Below, piece after piece: positions 33,296 through 45,936 of a stretch of 64,000 nucleotides of DNA (its first letter is position 1; the number at the start of each line of letters is the position of its first letter). The notes below the pieces were generated by a model. It was not told the origin of the DNA, made no database searches, and saw only the letters and a list, made by a program, of their open reading frames with translations. Both the position numbers and the translations under genes were made by a program. Source of the DNA: Rhipicephalus microplus (Eukaryota > Arthropoda > Arachnida > Ixodida > Ixodidae); NCBI RefSeq assembly GCF_043290135.1, contig NC_134702.1, positions 81,145,317-81,209,316 of the forward strand. Reading direction: 5' to 3'.

Positions 33296-35916
33296 TTGTT
33301 TTTGTTCTCTCATTTCTGATATTTAGCGACATCTCTACATGGCGCCATCTCTAGTAGCGGTATCCTGCCATCAATAAATGGGAAGTAGGCAAAAAAAATT
33401 ATATCTGACAAACAAAGCTGGTCATTAGGAAAAGACTTCCGGATACGCGTGCATGCAGCAGAGACCCACTAAAATATTCTGGTCAAATTGTGGAATCCCA
33501 CTACAAAGCGAGTGGCTCTGATGAATACCACTCAAAGCGTTTGGCACCACAGGGAGATGGCGCTACATGCTATGTCCCCAAATCCTGATCATTCTCTGGA
33601 TAGGTGCGCGTCTGACACACATTGCCTAGAAATGAGGCGCATTGGTGCCTCATATATTCATGCGTGCCTGATGGGTGCGCATAAAGGCAACAAGTATATC
33701 GTCGCTAGACACATCAAGGCACGCATTTCGCGTACTTTAAGAACACCCAATGACTGATTCAGCAGGTGTTCACTTGTTGCAATCAGCAGAAGCTCTCTGT
33801 GCTGGTTCATGAGTAAAAGAAGGTCGGGGACATTGAAGACGTATAGAATCTCTGTGTGCTTATAATTGTTCAGATACTAAGCGGTCTTTCTTGGGGACTA
33901 CCTGGCATGCACTCATGATATATCCTACGCATGATATGTCCTCCGTAGTATCTTTTAAATGCATGTCTCATTCATTTAGCTTTACTACCTGAGGAGACTG
34001 AATGGTCGACGATATACTTAATCATGACTTCAATCAACCCCCTTCCCCCCCACACACACATGACGCAAGTGACACCAGTGAAGCACCCAGTATACACACA
34101 GTAAACATGATTTTCATAAATTTGGTATACCGGCGCGATTTCAGCTCCGGCCCTGTGCAGCCGAGACCCAATGCTCGACTCAAGAAGCCAAAGACCTTAC
34201 CAATTCTGATGTAATAGAGCCTAAAACTGTTTCAAGCGTGTTCAGACATTTGGGGCGTTTTTAAAACGCTGACGGATTGTCGCTGAGTCTACCTTCGATC
34301 GAATGCAGGTGAATATGAGTCATTAAAAAGAAACTAGACCAACGACTGTGAATTGCGCATTGACTTCGACAATTATTTCTTGGTGGCTTCCGTTGTACTT
34401 TTTCTGTTCTATTCGCATTTCCGTTTCCCCCACATTTTATTCTTCGCTGAATTCCACTTCCGACCATTGTTCAAGCATGTGCACGGACAAACCCGACCAG
34501 CGGAATTCTCCTGTTGCACCATACTTTTCAAAAAAAAATAGAGAGGAGGGAATTGTTTTATAGCTTAGGTACCCGCAGAGAAAGGTGATGCCACGAGTAA
34601 AGAGATCGAAGAAAAAGAAAAAGTGTTTGCTGTGAAAGGTTCCCGCAATTTATTCAGAGTTCATTCTGCCCCTTTCGTTCTTTTCTTGTGCACACGACTA
34701 ATTTACTGCTCCCGTATTTCATTTACCTGCTTGGATCGTGCACTCATGGTCTGCTTGAATTTTTCGGATCTCCTACGGTGTGAGCGGGCACAGCACTTCG
34801 CCAACAGAAAATAAACAGCTAAGCAACGAACAAGCCGTACAGACAGCCTAGACAACACAGAGGACTGTCTTCTGTCATGCCTCAGCGCTTTCCAAGAAGC
34901 CTGCTGATGTCTGCTGGTCCCCACGTGGATCCCACCGCCCAGGCCCTTTTGTTTATTTACTCGACCTCTCGCTCCATGCCCACTCCGTTGAGTCTGTTCC
35001 TCCAGGGAGTCACCCTTGCTACTTTTTTGGGAGCCTCGGACTTTGCAGACGCAAACAAAACATCGGGGAGTCACGTTGAGCCATGCTAAGGACAGCTGCG
35101 CCTACCATGAGGAAGAAATAAAAGAAACTAAGATTAAAAGTAAGCCAGCCTTAAGTCTAGTTTCACCATGCCGAATCGATCGTTGAGCCGCTTGTTTATG
35201 TTTTGCGCGAAAAGTCGCACGGCTCGCTTTTTCAGGCAATTCCTATACGCTTCGTCAGTAAGGACTTGGGCGCATTGACCATGCTCGATCCGCATGGTCC
35301 AGAATCTCGTAATCTGATTAGCGGCTGCGGCCACCCGTACTGCCGCGTTATAATTTTTTTTTATGTCCCACGCAAGTTATCGACAGGGAGGAAGTAAATG
35401 GCTTGCGTTTGTAATAATTTAAAATGCCGTCAGGCTGTCCACAAGTTTTTCTTGCTATGTTCTTTGATGTTTCATTGATGTAGTAAGGCTATTAGAAGAT
35501 TAGGACACAGTGGCTGACACTCAGTACACTGGATAGATATAGGTTATCACCACAGAGATCATAGCCTGGTTTATCCACTGACTTGCATCTCCAGGTGTAG
35601 GGGCATGACTATGCTATATAAAGGGACCACACATACACACCACACATAAGGCGTACACAGTGACGCCTACACACGCTCACAAATATTGTAAAGGCAAACC
35701 AAACACAACACCCGTTCACGCGGCATCCGTCCGCACCCGCAGCACACCCTTACACTTGGCCAGACTGCGACGTAGCATGACGATCTGCTGTAATCTCTCT
35801 GGCGAGTGCTACTGCCACAAGTGCCGAATACTTAGGCGGTTGACATTGGCTACATTGTTGTGGCCGCAGGCGCCAGCCACGCTGCGATTTGGTTCCGGTA
35901 TCTGCCAGTCTCGGGT
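33296..35916. other. No gene recognised
   Basis: About 2.6 kb with no recognisable repeat. Frames of 123 codons (34703-35074, minus) and 121 codons (35660-36025, plus) lack domains. The second begins just downstream of a TATA box. Confidence 0.45.
35615..35623 (+). promoter_or_regulatory. Possible TATA box
   Basis: TATATAAAG lies in GC-richer flanks (TGACTATGC before, GGACCACAC after), followed by a CA-rich region about 30 bp downstream. Sequence alone cannot show use. It may belong to a lost retroelement promoter. Confidence 0.25.
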
Positions 35917-36513
35917 ACCTGTCTGCTTAGGACAGCTAATAACTACTGAACCGAACCACAAGATTGAAGTAACAAGAAGAATAAGAGTGGTGTGGAGCAC
36001 ATTTGGCAAGCACTCTCAAACATGACTGGTAGATTGCCACTACCCCTCAAGAGAAAGATATATGACAGCTGCATCTTGCCGGTATTTAGCTATGGAGCAG
36101 ACACATGGAGACTTACAAAGGGGGTTAAGCTTAAATTGACAACTACGTACGGAGCGATGGAAAGGAAAATAATAGGTGGTACAATAAAAGACAAGAGGAG
36201 AGCAGAGTTGATCAGAGAACAAACCGGCGTTAAGGATATCATGGTTGAAACCGAAAAGAGAAAATGGACATGAGCCGGGCATGTAGCACGTAGGCAGAAT
36301 AACCGCTGGTCACTAAGTGTAACTGACTGGATTCCCAGAGAAGGCAAGCTGGTTAATGGGAGACAGAAAATTAGGTGGACAGGTGAGATTGAGATTTTGC
36401 GGGTATAAAGTGACAGCACAGGACCAAGTTGCCTGGCGGAACATGGGAGAGGCCTTCGTCCTGCAAAGGACGTAGTCAGGATGATGATGATTATGATGAT
36501 TATGATGATGATG
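35917..36513 (+). mobile_element. RTE-type LINE, 3' fragment, second copy
   Basis: Nearly collinear with 13075-13677. Shared blocks include GAACCACAAGATTGAAGTAA, AGATTGCCACTACCCCTCAA, TAGCTATGGAGCAGACACAT, GCGATGGAAAGGAAAATAAT, GATTCCCAGAGAAGGCAAGC and GAACATGGGAGAGGCCTTCG. The longest surviving frame (35992-36273) encodes the polymerase C-terminal region (SNMTGRLPLPLKRKIYDSC, SYGADTWRLTKG). It ends in a (GAT)n-like tail (36480-36513), as the first copy does. Reverse transcriptase motifs are not included. Confidence 0.85.
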
Positions 36514-37717
36514 GTGATCTGCCACAAATGTATCTGAAGGGTGAGACTGGGTGTATCACAGAGTACGCGACAAAACGACCTTTTATGATGAGTTACCAAA
36601 CGTACATCTGGCAGCCGATTTCGGCTGTGTCGCAGAGTAAACGATGGACGCAGCATTCTCAAAGTAGGTTGCTAGAACAGCATTTGAGTAGGTGCAATGG
36701 GTGGTGTAGCTTCTCGACGCTTCTTTTCATTTCATTGAGGAAGTCGGTCACATTCGCATTATTTTCGATTCCGGAAAGACGGTCACGACCTTCGTCAGCA
36801 AACTGAAATTTCCGTCGCTTCGGGAAAATGGAGAAACCCTTTTCTGCAGATACACTTTCGGGGAGGCTCATCACTCATTCTCTTCATTTTCATCATCGTC
36901 CGGCACTTCAGGAGGTTTCCCGGTCATATGACGGGTGGCGTGGCTGAGGAGCCCATTGCAAGAATAGTTGATGGTGTGTCAACCGGCCGTCGAATTGGCA
37001 ACTCCCAATCCTGGTGGCATGTAATGCACTACAAGAGCTATAGACTCTTTACGTTCGCCTGTAGCAATGGCGAAACTTGGGGATTATTTTCTGCGTGAGG
37101 TGAGTAGTGCCAATACAGGCCGATATATGGTGCCGGTGAGCTTTATCTCCAAAGGAGGGCAAGTTGGTGGGCGACTCAGCTGCACCGTCGTGGCTGCGAG
37201 TCGCAGAGTTTCCATCCGCGATTAAGCCCGAGTGTGCCGGCAGAGGTAAGATTGAGGCATGTAAAAGCGGGCGAAATACATATCCTTTATCTAATATCAA
37301 ACCAGAAATCAAAGATTCAGTTCAATTTAATTTAAGTCAACCTGACACGCCGTTCAACACAGGAGTGCTGTTTAACGCCTTCCTTGTTGTGCAAGATTTT
37401 GGCAGCATCGCGAGGGCGGTTAATGGCCGCCAGCCATTTTCAGTGATCCAGCCAGGCATGGTGGGTGCCGAAAGAGTATGCTGTTCCTATTTACTGGATG
37501 GCGTCGTCCTGAAATACTCGGAACTCTGGTAGTTTCGCCGGTGGTAGTATGTACTGACAGAATGCGAAAGTTCTCGCAGTGAAGTGGTCAAGCTCTTGGG
37601 CTAGCAAGGATGTCACCCAAATGACGCCCGTCCCCCGTATGAGCTCCTTCACTCCAACAAGCCTGCTCAACAGTGACCATCTACAAACCTACAATTAACG
37701 CATTCCGCATCAGCATC
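36514..37717. other. No gene recognised
   Basis: A minus frame at 36659-36874 (with KRRKFQFADEGRDRLSGIEN) and a 122-codon plus frame at 37164-37532 look somewhat protein-like but match nothing I know. They could be remains of the upstream part of the Penelope element that follows. Confidence 0.4.
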
Positions 37718-38307
37718 AAACGTTAAGCACATCCTACGAAGGCACCACAAGATTCTTATGCAGAACGACCATCTCAAAAACATTTTCGGAATCGCCACGT
37801 GCTGTGTATCGTCGGTCGAGAAACTTGCACGATATGCTGATTTCACCTGTACTAACTCCTCCTGCCTGTTCAGGTTGCCACGCTTGTGGCAAATCACGTT
37901 GCAAGGTTTGCGTACATATGCTCACCTCTATTTCAGCCCAGAGTTCGGCGTCAAATTTCCGAATGAAAATTAAAGGTGATTACAATTGCGATACGAGCAA
38001 CTGTGTGTACCTACAAGAGAGCTCAGTCTGTAAGCTTCAGTACCCAGGCCAGACATAGACACCATTCAGCTTGCGCTTTATTAATCACAAGGCGCATGTT
38101 TCAAATTTTCCTAACCTACCCTTATCTAAGCACCTGAATGTGACAGGACATTCACTTGATGACCTGACAGCCACAATATTAGAATCTGGTTTTAAATCTT
38201 ACCCCGAACGGGAAGCACGCGAATCATTTCTCATCTACAAATTTAAGGCATTGTCATTCGGCAATAACGAAAGCGCAAGAAAGTTGACGTTCCTGGGCGC
38301 ACGTTAA
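37718..38307 (+). pseudogene. Penelope-like element, GIY-YIG endonuclease part (broken)
   Basis: C-terminal part of a Penelope-like polyprotein. An N-terminal stretch (KHILRRHHKILMQNDHLKN) in one frame is followed by a shift at about 37795. The second frame has the cysteine cluster GCHACGKSRCKVC, then MKIKGDYNCDTSNCVYL...CKLQYPGQT, the GIY-YIG core in which the second motif YIG appears as YPG. An in-frame TAG (38056-38058) comes next, then LRFINHKAHVSNFPNLPLSK, HLNVTGHSLDDL and a ...EREARESFLIYKFKAL end. The endonuclease nicks target DNA in intact elements. The frameshift, nonsense codon and altered YIG make this copy inactive. A hammerhead motif lies 550 bp downstream. Confidence 0.8.
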
Positions 38308-38856
38308 GCAACCGAATCACAATGTCTCGGACAAGGCTAAATTTCATACCATATGTCTGCCGTTTTCAACAGTTTTCAGCCTGTTACCTACCATTTTGTT
38401 ATATCTCATTCTCATGATTGCCATGTATCTCACTTTCACATAGGTGTTTTTTTTATCACCATTGCCACATCATTCTCCTGTTTTCTTAACATTGCTGTTC
38501 TCGTTGCTTTACACCTGTTTCTTATTAGTTCTTTTAGCGCATTGTTGCTGGTTGTTTACTTAAGCTTCTTGTTATTTCATCAAGTTGCTTCAACGCAACG
38601 TTGTTCATTGTATTTGCTGTACATAATCAGCCACGTTATGACGTTTATCCTTTCCGTGACGGTGAAAAATGCCCTTTATTGCTGCGCAGAGTTTGCCGTA
38701 CATTATCATTCTGAGATATGGTCCTGTTATTATCACATCGTGTTGTTTCCCATGCTGATTTGCATGCCACTGTAATATATGTGATATTAGATACTAAACA
38801 GACATGTGTTAGGGGCGCTCCATGTATATGAGCTGTAAATTTCACGTTTGCAATGC
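38308..38856 (+). other. Penelope 3' untranslated region
   Basis: T-rich sequence between the endonuclease stop and the hammerhead. Its 140-codon frame (38353-38775) is Phe/Leu/Ser/His-rich and hydrophobic, and I read it as chance coding potential of a T-rich strand. Confidence 0.45.
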
Positions 38857-38897
38857 ATTCCCTGACGAAGGCCGGATCCTGACCGAAACGTAGGAAT
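38857..38897 (+). ncRNA. Hammerhead ribozyme motif (Penelope-type, short stem III)
   Basis: All core elements are in order. Stem I 5' strand ATTCC (38857-38861); core CTGACGA (38862-38868); stem II with GG/CC closing pairs and one C-A mismatch (about 38869-38884); core GAAA (38885-38888); a palindromic ACGT stem III; cleavage triplet GTA (38890-38892); stem I 3' strand GGAAT (38893-38897), which pairs perfectly with ATTCC. Penelope-like retroelements are known to carry such minimal hammerheads, thought to act as dimers because stem III is too short in one molecule. The stem II mismatch may weaken it. Confidence 0.75.
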
Positions 38898-38933
38898 TAA
38901 TAAAAGTTCTCGTACGTTCGTCCAGTCAAGCCA

Positions 38934-38936
<3 letters not shown>

Positions 38937-39029
<93 letters not shown>
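38937..39029. repeat. (TC)n(TA)n microsatellite
   Basis: About 17 TC units followed by about 29 TA units, ending exactly at the left LTR boundary. A matching AT tract resumes at 41633, so the LTR element landed inside one dinucleotide tract. Confidence 0.95.
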
Positions 39030-39032
<3 letters not shown>

Positions 39033-39159
39033 CACGACGTCAAAACAGAGGTCTTGCCGCAGAGATCGGTCTTTTAACAGAACCATCATAGTCCATTTCA
39101 TAGTCCTTCATGGCACATGCACAACTGTCATTGTCTTTCATTTTGACAAACACGTGACA
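39030..39159 (-). repeat. 3' LTR of the decayed element
   Basis: As read on the plus strand it starts TGTCACGACGTC and ends CACGTGACA, giving TGTCAC/GTGACA inverted ends. It is 130 bp because it lacks about 33 bp present in the other LTR (the GAGACAGCAAAAACAGG region and part of the following block). Confidence 0.85.
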
Positions 39160-39276
39160 TTTGCCTCCCTCCGAAAGAGGCATTGTCCCGATGCGCACTT
39201 TAGACGCTCTACCAGGCGTATGAAGAGGTCACGCCAACACGGTAATCAGGAGCTAATTAACTCGATAAATACGGTT

Positions 39277-39790
39277 TTATACGCACGACGTGCACGACCT
39301 CGGGTAAATGCTTTTGGCGCTTAGAACTACAGTAAGTGTCGCACTGTCGGAAACAACGTGGTAGTGCACGTAGTTCAAGCGTCGCGTGACGCTGTATGGG
39401 CCAAAGTACCGTCTTAGCCGTTTTTCAGACAGTCCACGTCTTCGTATCGGAATCCAGACCCAGACCTTGTCGCCTGGTGTGTAGCTAATAAACTTGTGTT
39501 GGGGGTCGTACCTTTGTGCACCTTGATGCTGTTGATGACAGATGCCCACACGCGCGAGCTGTCTGGCTTCCTCGGCGTGCTGAGTGAATTCTTCGGCGTC
39601 TGTATATACATGGATGTCGTCACACTCATGCGGCAACATGGCGTCTAACGTTGTCATGACTTCGCGACCATACATCAGACTGAACGGTGTCATTACAGTG
39701 GTTTCTTGACGAGCGGTATTATAGGCAAAGGTCACGTGCGGCAATATCTGATCCTAGATTTTATGTTCCGTGTCAACGTACATGGCCGAC
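39277..39790 (-). pseudogene. Integrase C-terminal region (Ty3-type)
   Basis: The minus-strand frame 39744-39277 encodes HVTFAYNTARQETTVMTPF and SLMYGREV, the end of the integrase catalytic core region. Then follows GDKVWVWIPIRRRGLSEKRL and RRYFGPYSVTRRL, the GPY/F module that helps target and multimerise Ty3/gypsy integrases. Upstream in the same frame, past a TAG (an expected tryptophan), MYVDTEHKI is still readable up to about 39790, where the inverted segment begins. The DDE catalytic residues lie in the deleted part. A non-functional remnant. Confidence 0.85.
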
Positions 39791-40435
39791 CGTCGCATGG
39801 CCGACGGTCGCATGGCCGACTGCAAGGCCATGCGGCGGTATGGCGCATGGCCTACCGTCGACCTATTTGCTTCCGCTGCAGAGAACCCGGTCACATTGCC
39901 CGCTATTGCCATCATGGCGATTCCGGGTTCGGGAACTTTTCTCGTCCCGCTTCTTTCCGCTCTGAAGACCATCGTGCCTACGATGCCGATCAATTGTCGC
40001 CTGGTCAAGCAACTCCACCGCGTCGCTGGCGATCTCCATCACCTGCACGTCACCGTGACTTCCCTCAGAGCTACGCGGACGTCACCAGAGACCGTTCGCC
40101 TAGCCCGCGCCGGGGAAACTAACTGCTGCGACATCGGGGGGGGGGGGGGGGGGGCAAGGTTGCCAATCGCCGAGACACTGAAAAGTTCCCCCTATCATCG
40201 CAAGAAGGTATGACGACAACGATGACGAATACGACGATGAATACTAATGTCGATGAAGTTGTACGTGCCGATCTTAGCGTTCTCATTGACGGACATCACG
40301 TTACAGCCCTGGTTGACACTGGCACTGACTTCTCAATCATGCGAAAAGAGCTCACCAACCGCCTTAAAAAGGTCAAGACACCGTGGACAGGGCCGCACAT
40401 AAGGACAACTGCTGGTCGTCTCGTAGAATCCCGTT
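39790..40435 (+). pseudogene. Inverted segment: gag zinc knuckle and protease start
   Basis: Plus-strand coding inside a minus-strand element. The frame to 40122 holds the nucleocapsid zinc knuckle [14 protein letters not shown] (39868-39909; CX2CX4HX4C) and an Arg/Ser/Pro-rich tail ending at TAA 40120. Just before it is the heptamer G-GGA-AAC (40113-40119), a textbook -1 frameshift site in the zero frame. After a 19-G run (40136-40154), the protease start follows with LVDTGTDFSIMRKEL (active-site DTG at 40315-40323), ending near IRTTAGRLVESR at about 40430. The G-run length puts protease in the gag frame instead of -1, a further break. Confidence 0.8.
40136..40154. repeat. Poly-G run (19 G)
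   Basis: Nineteen consecutive G between gag stop and protease. Length instability or sequencing error here would change the gag-protease frame. Confidence 0.9.
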
Positions 40436-40436
40436 G

Positions 40437-41440
40437 CCACCAAGGTACGGCAGCGGGTCGTGGCTGGAAGGGCGTCGCCACAAATAAAGGTGGAGGACGA
40501 CATCAGCGTAGCTCACTGGATGTGGCTCAGGACTTGGCGCGGGTTGTGTAATGACTTGCCTCAACTCCTGGCGGACAATTTCGGCAACAGATGCGACAGG
40601 CGCTTGAGTAGGGGGAACGCAGAGGGCCCGAAGTTCCTCACGCAGTATTTCCCTAATCATTTGTCGAAGGGAACTTTCGCATAGCACTGTGTTCTGAGCT
40701 GCAGCACTTAGTGCCGTGTGGTTCGGCGGGTGGTCAAAGTGTCCACATCGTTGTTGCAGTGCGCGCTCGATGACAGTCGCCTCTCTTGTGAATTTATCTA
40801 CTGTTCTAGGTGGATTTCGTACGAGGCTTGCAAACACTGGTTCCTTAACACCCTGCATTAGGGGACGCACTTTCTTTGCCTCGGGCATGTCAGGGTCAGC
40901 TCGTCGAAACAGACGGATCATACCCTCTGCGTACATGGCGGCTGTTTCATTGGGTTTTTGCACGTGAGCTTCAATCAGTTGCTGTGCGCGATCCCGTCGG
41001 TCCGAGTTCAAAAATGTAGCGAGGAGCTTTCGACGGAAATCTTCCCAATATTGAAATGTAGCCTCGCGGTTCTCGCACCGCGTGTGAGCGCCATCTTCTA
41101 GTGCGAAATATGCACGGCCAAGTTTGTGCTGTTCGCTCCAGTGGTTGGATAGAGCGACCCGTTCGAACTCTTCGAGCTAGTCCTCGACATCCTCATACAC
41201 TTCCCCACGGAAAACGTCAGGAACGCGAGGATGTTCAAGAGTCACCTGCGAGGGAAGAGTGGTCTGCGAGGGCAGAATAACCGTGAATGGCGTAGGAGCT
41301 GCAATGCTGGAAACATGTGGAACAGGTGCGGACTCCAGACTTGCGCCTAGTAGGCGCCGACTGAATCGGTGCACCGGAGTCGTGACGAGGGGCTGAGTCT
41401 CTGGACTGGGTGAACGGGTCAGAGCAAGACTGTCCTGCAT
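40437..41440 (-). pseudogene. Gag N-terminal and central part (Ty3-type)
   Basis: Starts at ATG 41440-41438 ([19 protein letters not shown]) with a Pro/Ser/Thr-rich leader, and meets a TAG at 41177-41179 where a tryptophan is expected (VYEDVED*LEEFERV). It continues as capsid: YWEDFRRKLLATFLNSDRRD, KPNETAAMYAEGMIRLFRRA, PLMQGVKEPVFASLVRNPPR. After SLRQMIREILREELRAL it runs into HPVSYADVV and stops aligning near 40437, where orientation flips. Capsid assembles the particle in an intact element. This copy is split and interrupted. It is clearly diverged from the gag at 60614. Confidence 0.8.
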
Positions 41441-41469
41441 CAGGTTGTAGGCTCCAGCACCTCCACCAG

Positions 41470-43649
<2,180 letters not shown>

Positions 43650-43706
<57 letters not shown>
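43650..43706. repeat. (AT)n microsatellite
   Basis: About 28 AT units. Confidence 0.95.
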
Positions 43707-43710
<4 letters not shown>

Positions 43711-44018
43711 GCTGCTGTGAACCACGGCCACACAGACAAAAAGGACGATGACTGACCGGCGCGAGCTGATCGCATCGAGAGCGCTGCTCGCTTAACCATT
43801 TATATACAGCCCGTATAGGCAAGTGCACTGCCCATCATAACAACAAAACGAAAGGCATAGCATTAGAATGCACGCAAGAAGTAGGGGAGAGTTAGGGCTC
43901 CTGCTGCACTGTGTGTTCTACCATGTCCCGTACCGAATTGGCGACCAGACGTTCAGCCTCAATCTAGAGCGCCTCTCCCCCTCCGTTCATTCCCAATAGT
44001 TTTTTTTAAACTTTTGTT

Positions 44019-44062
<44 letters not shown>

Positions 44063-44358
44063 GACTATAGCAGTAGTACTAGTAGTAGTTGTAGTAGTAG
44101 TTCTCATTAGGCAAAACTAAATGGCCTTGAGCTAGTTTTTGGTGATTACGGTTTCAGAGACGCTTTCTAACAAAAATGTGAGTATTCAATTATAAGCCAC
44201 TTCGACTCCGTAACTAAATCACACCAGTATTGGAAATAACAACTCAACCACCTGGAACCAGCGATTAAATTCAGTGTCCCAGGAGTTCACGTAATTAAGC
44301 AGAAATGGTATCTCGCCGCGTACTTCTGCTACAAGGCAAGCACCGTGAATTCCGCGGT
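43707..44358. other. No gene recognised; (TAA)n and (AGT)n tracts
   Basis: About thirteen AAT/TAA units at 44021-44061, then AGTAGTACTAGTAGTAG at about 44068-44100. No supported gene. Confidence 0.55.
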
Positions 44359-44424
44359 ATTTTTAGGGGCGAACCTCCTTATGCCGCGGGTCGTGCGTCC
44401 GCGATGTATGTAGTAGTAGTCATC
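44359..44424 (+). repeat. Family X head fragment
   Basis: TTTTAGGGGCGAACCTCCTT (hairpin with one mismatch, 44366-44378), GCCGCGGGTCGTGCGTCCGC and GATGTATGTAGTAGTAGT match the start of X copy 1 almost word for word. It breaks off before the core. Confidence 0.7.
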
Positions 44425-44952
44425 CTAGCAGTAGGAGGAGCGGCACGTGCGCACTGTTTACGAATAATATTACTCTTTATTCTTTATTATAGCGTGTTAC
44501 AGTTACATGCCACTGAGATCAGGCAAAATGAAGCAAACGTAACTGTTACCTGACTAGGCCGATATCCCGGCACGTGAACAAAACAAGGACAGCAGTGATG
44601 TAAGCAAGAACATATCCAGTGCAGCACAATTCAAAAACATCACTGTGAAGAATTCAAGATCTAAACCTATGTAGAGGTAACTATACACTTGAAACGCACT
44701 GGAGTACATTCAGAGAACAGAAGTAGACATTGGAAGCGGTGAAATACAATTTCCCGTACATTAACCCGCGCACGTAAATCGAGGAGGAAACCGGCGCACG
44801 CGTATCATAAAGAAAAAGATAGTTGTTTCTGATGAAACAACCTACAAAGACGAGTATCAGTGACTTAATCTCCAATAAAATTTGCCTTGAATTCGAAGCC
44901 TCCTAAAAAAAACTAGTAACAGAAGGACGTACAAAATGACTGACCAGAAAAG
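44425..44952. other. No gene recognised
   Basis: AT-rich, no repeat or gene supported. Confidence 0.5.
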
Positions 44953-45007
44953 GTTGCCACGTTCAACTCGGTGGGCGTATACCTTTCTTTTCTTTAACAA
45001 GGTCTAG

Positions 45008-45936
45008 CCCTAACTGCGTCATGGTAGAGACCAATCGACATGCGACGTTTGAATGTGTGGTTTCCCGCCTTTTTTGGCGTGTGGTTAATCCTGGCTTTCG
45101 GGGACAGGGTGTGCGAACTTTGGTGTCCAACGGCCGATTTCCGCGCGGCCGCTTCTCCGCTCTTTTAATAGTTGCGGGGCTGTTCAGCCTTTGGAGAAAC
45201 TAGTGTGAGGCCGTAGCTGCCAATTGCCGCCGGCGTGCTTTGTGGCCGATAATGGGGAGAATGAGACGAGAGATCCTCGCGTTTCTCTCCGAGGAGCTTT
45301 TCTTCCTCGGGGAGCAAGAGTTTCGGCGGCATTGGTCGTGCCCTTTCGTCAAGGTGGAACAGGAAAGGATACAACTCATTTTTCGACCAACTTGGTGCTC
45401 AGCAGCGCCCGTTGAGTTGTTATATAAGATTACATTTGTTACATATTGTGTTTTATTGCATCTATTATATCGTTATACCATTGTATCATGATATCGCATT
45501 GAGTTCTTGTGTACATATATGCCAACATTGTCATGTGTATTAGAGCAAATGTCTTCAGTGTAACCTAGTGACGTTAGTCGTGAAATATAGATGTGCCGAG
45601 CCCCGCCGCGGTGGTCTAGTGGCTAAGGTACTCGGCTGCTGACCCGCAGGGCGCGGGTTCGAATCCCGGCTGCAGCGGCTGCATTTCCGATGGAGGCGGA
45701 AATGTTGTAGGCCCGTGTGCTCAGATTTGGGTGCACGTTAAAGAACCCCAGGTGGTCTAAATTTCCGGAGCCCTCCACTACGGCGTCTCTCATAATCATA
45801 TAGTGGTTTTGGGACGTTAAACCCCACATATCAATCAATATAGATGTGCCGAAGTGTATATGCCCTGTTACTAGAATGGTATGAAGCCTTTGTGTTCTGT
45901 ACATGCTGTAAATAATTTTTTTCTAAACAGCAGCTA
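45008..45936 (+). pseudogene. LINE ORF2 extreme C-terminus and 3' UTR (Tx1-like)
   Basis: One frame runs 45021-45200 (VVNPGFRGQGVRTLVSNGRF, PRGRFSALLIVAGLFSLWRN), hits TAG at 45201, and continues in the same frame from CEAVAANCRRRALWPIMGRM to FLSEELFFLGEQEFRRHWSC and on to 45491. Readability across the stop shows a single nonsense change. The long AT-rich stretch after it is a 3' UTR into which SINE copy G inserted. It may be the distal part of the family represented at 18810, but the two do not overlap, so I cannot prove it. Confidence 0.6.
45584..45852 (+). mobile_element. Full-length, best-preserved Ruka-type SINE (copy G) with 16-bp target-site duplication
   Basis: The SINE fills 45600-45836. 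Head CCGCGGTGGTCTAGTGGCTA, B box CGGGTTCGAATCCCGGC, then GATGGAGGCGGAAATGTTGT, GGTGCACGTTAAAGAACCCC, CATAATCATATAGTGG and GGGACGTTAAACCCCACATA, tail TCAATC. Direct repeats AATATAGATGTGCCGA lie at 45584-45599 and 45837-45852. Both Pol III promoter boxes are intact, so of all copies here this one is most likely to have been transcribed recently. Confidence 0.95.

Noticed and set aside
38353..38775. 140-codon hydrophobic plus frame after the Penelope endonuclease
   Set aside because: T-rich DNA gives Phe/Leu/Ser codons; sits in the 3' UTR before the hammerhead; no start context or family match.
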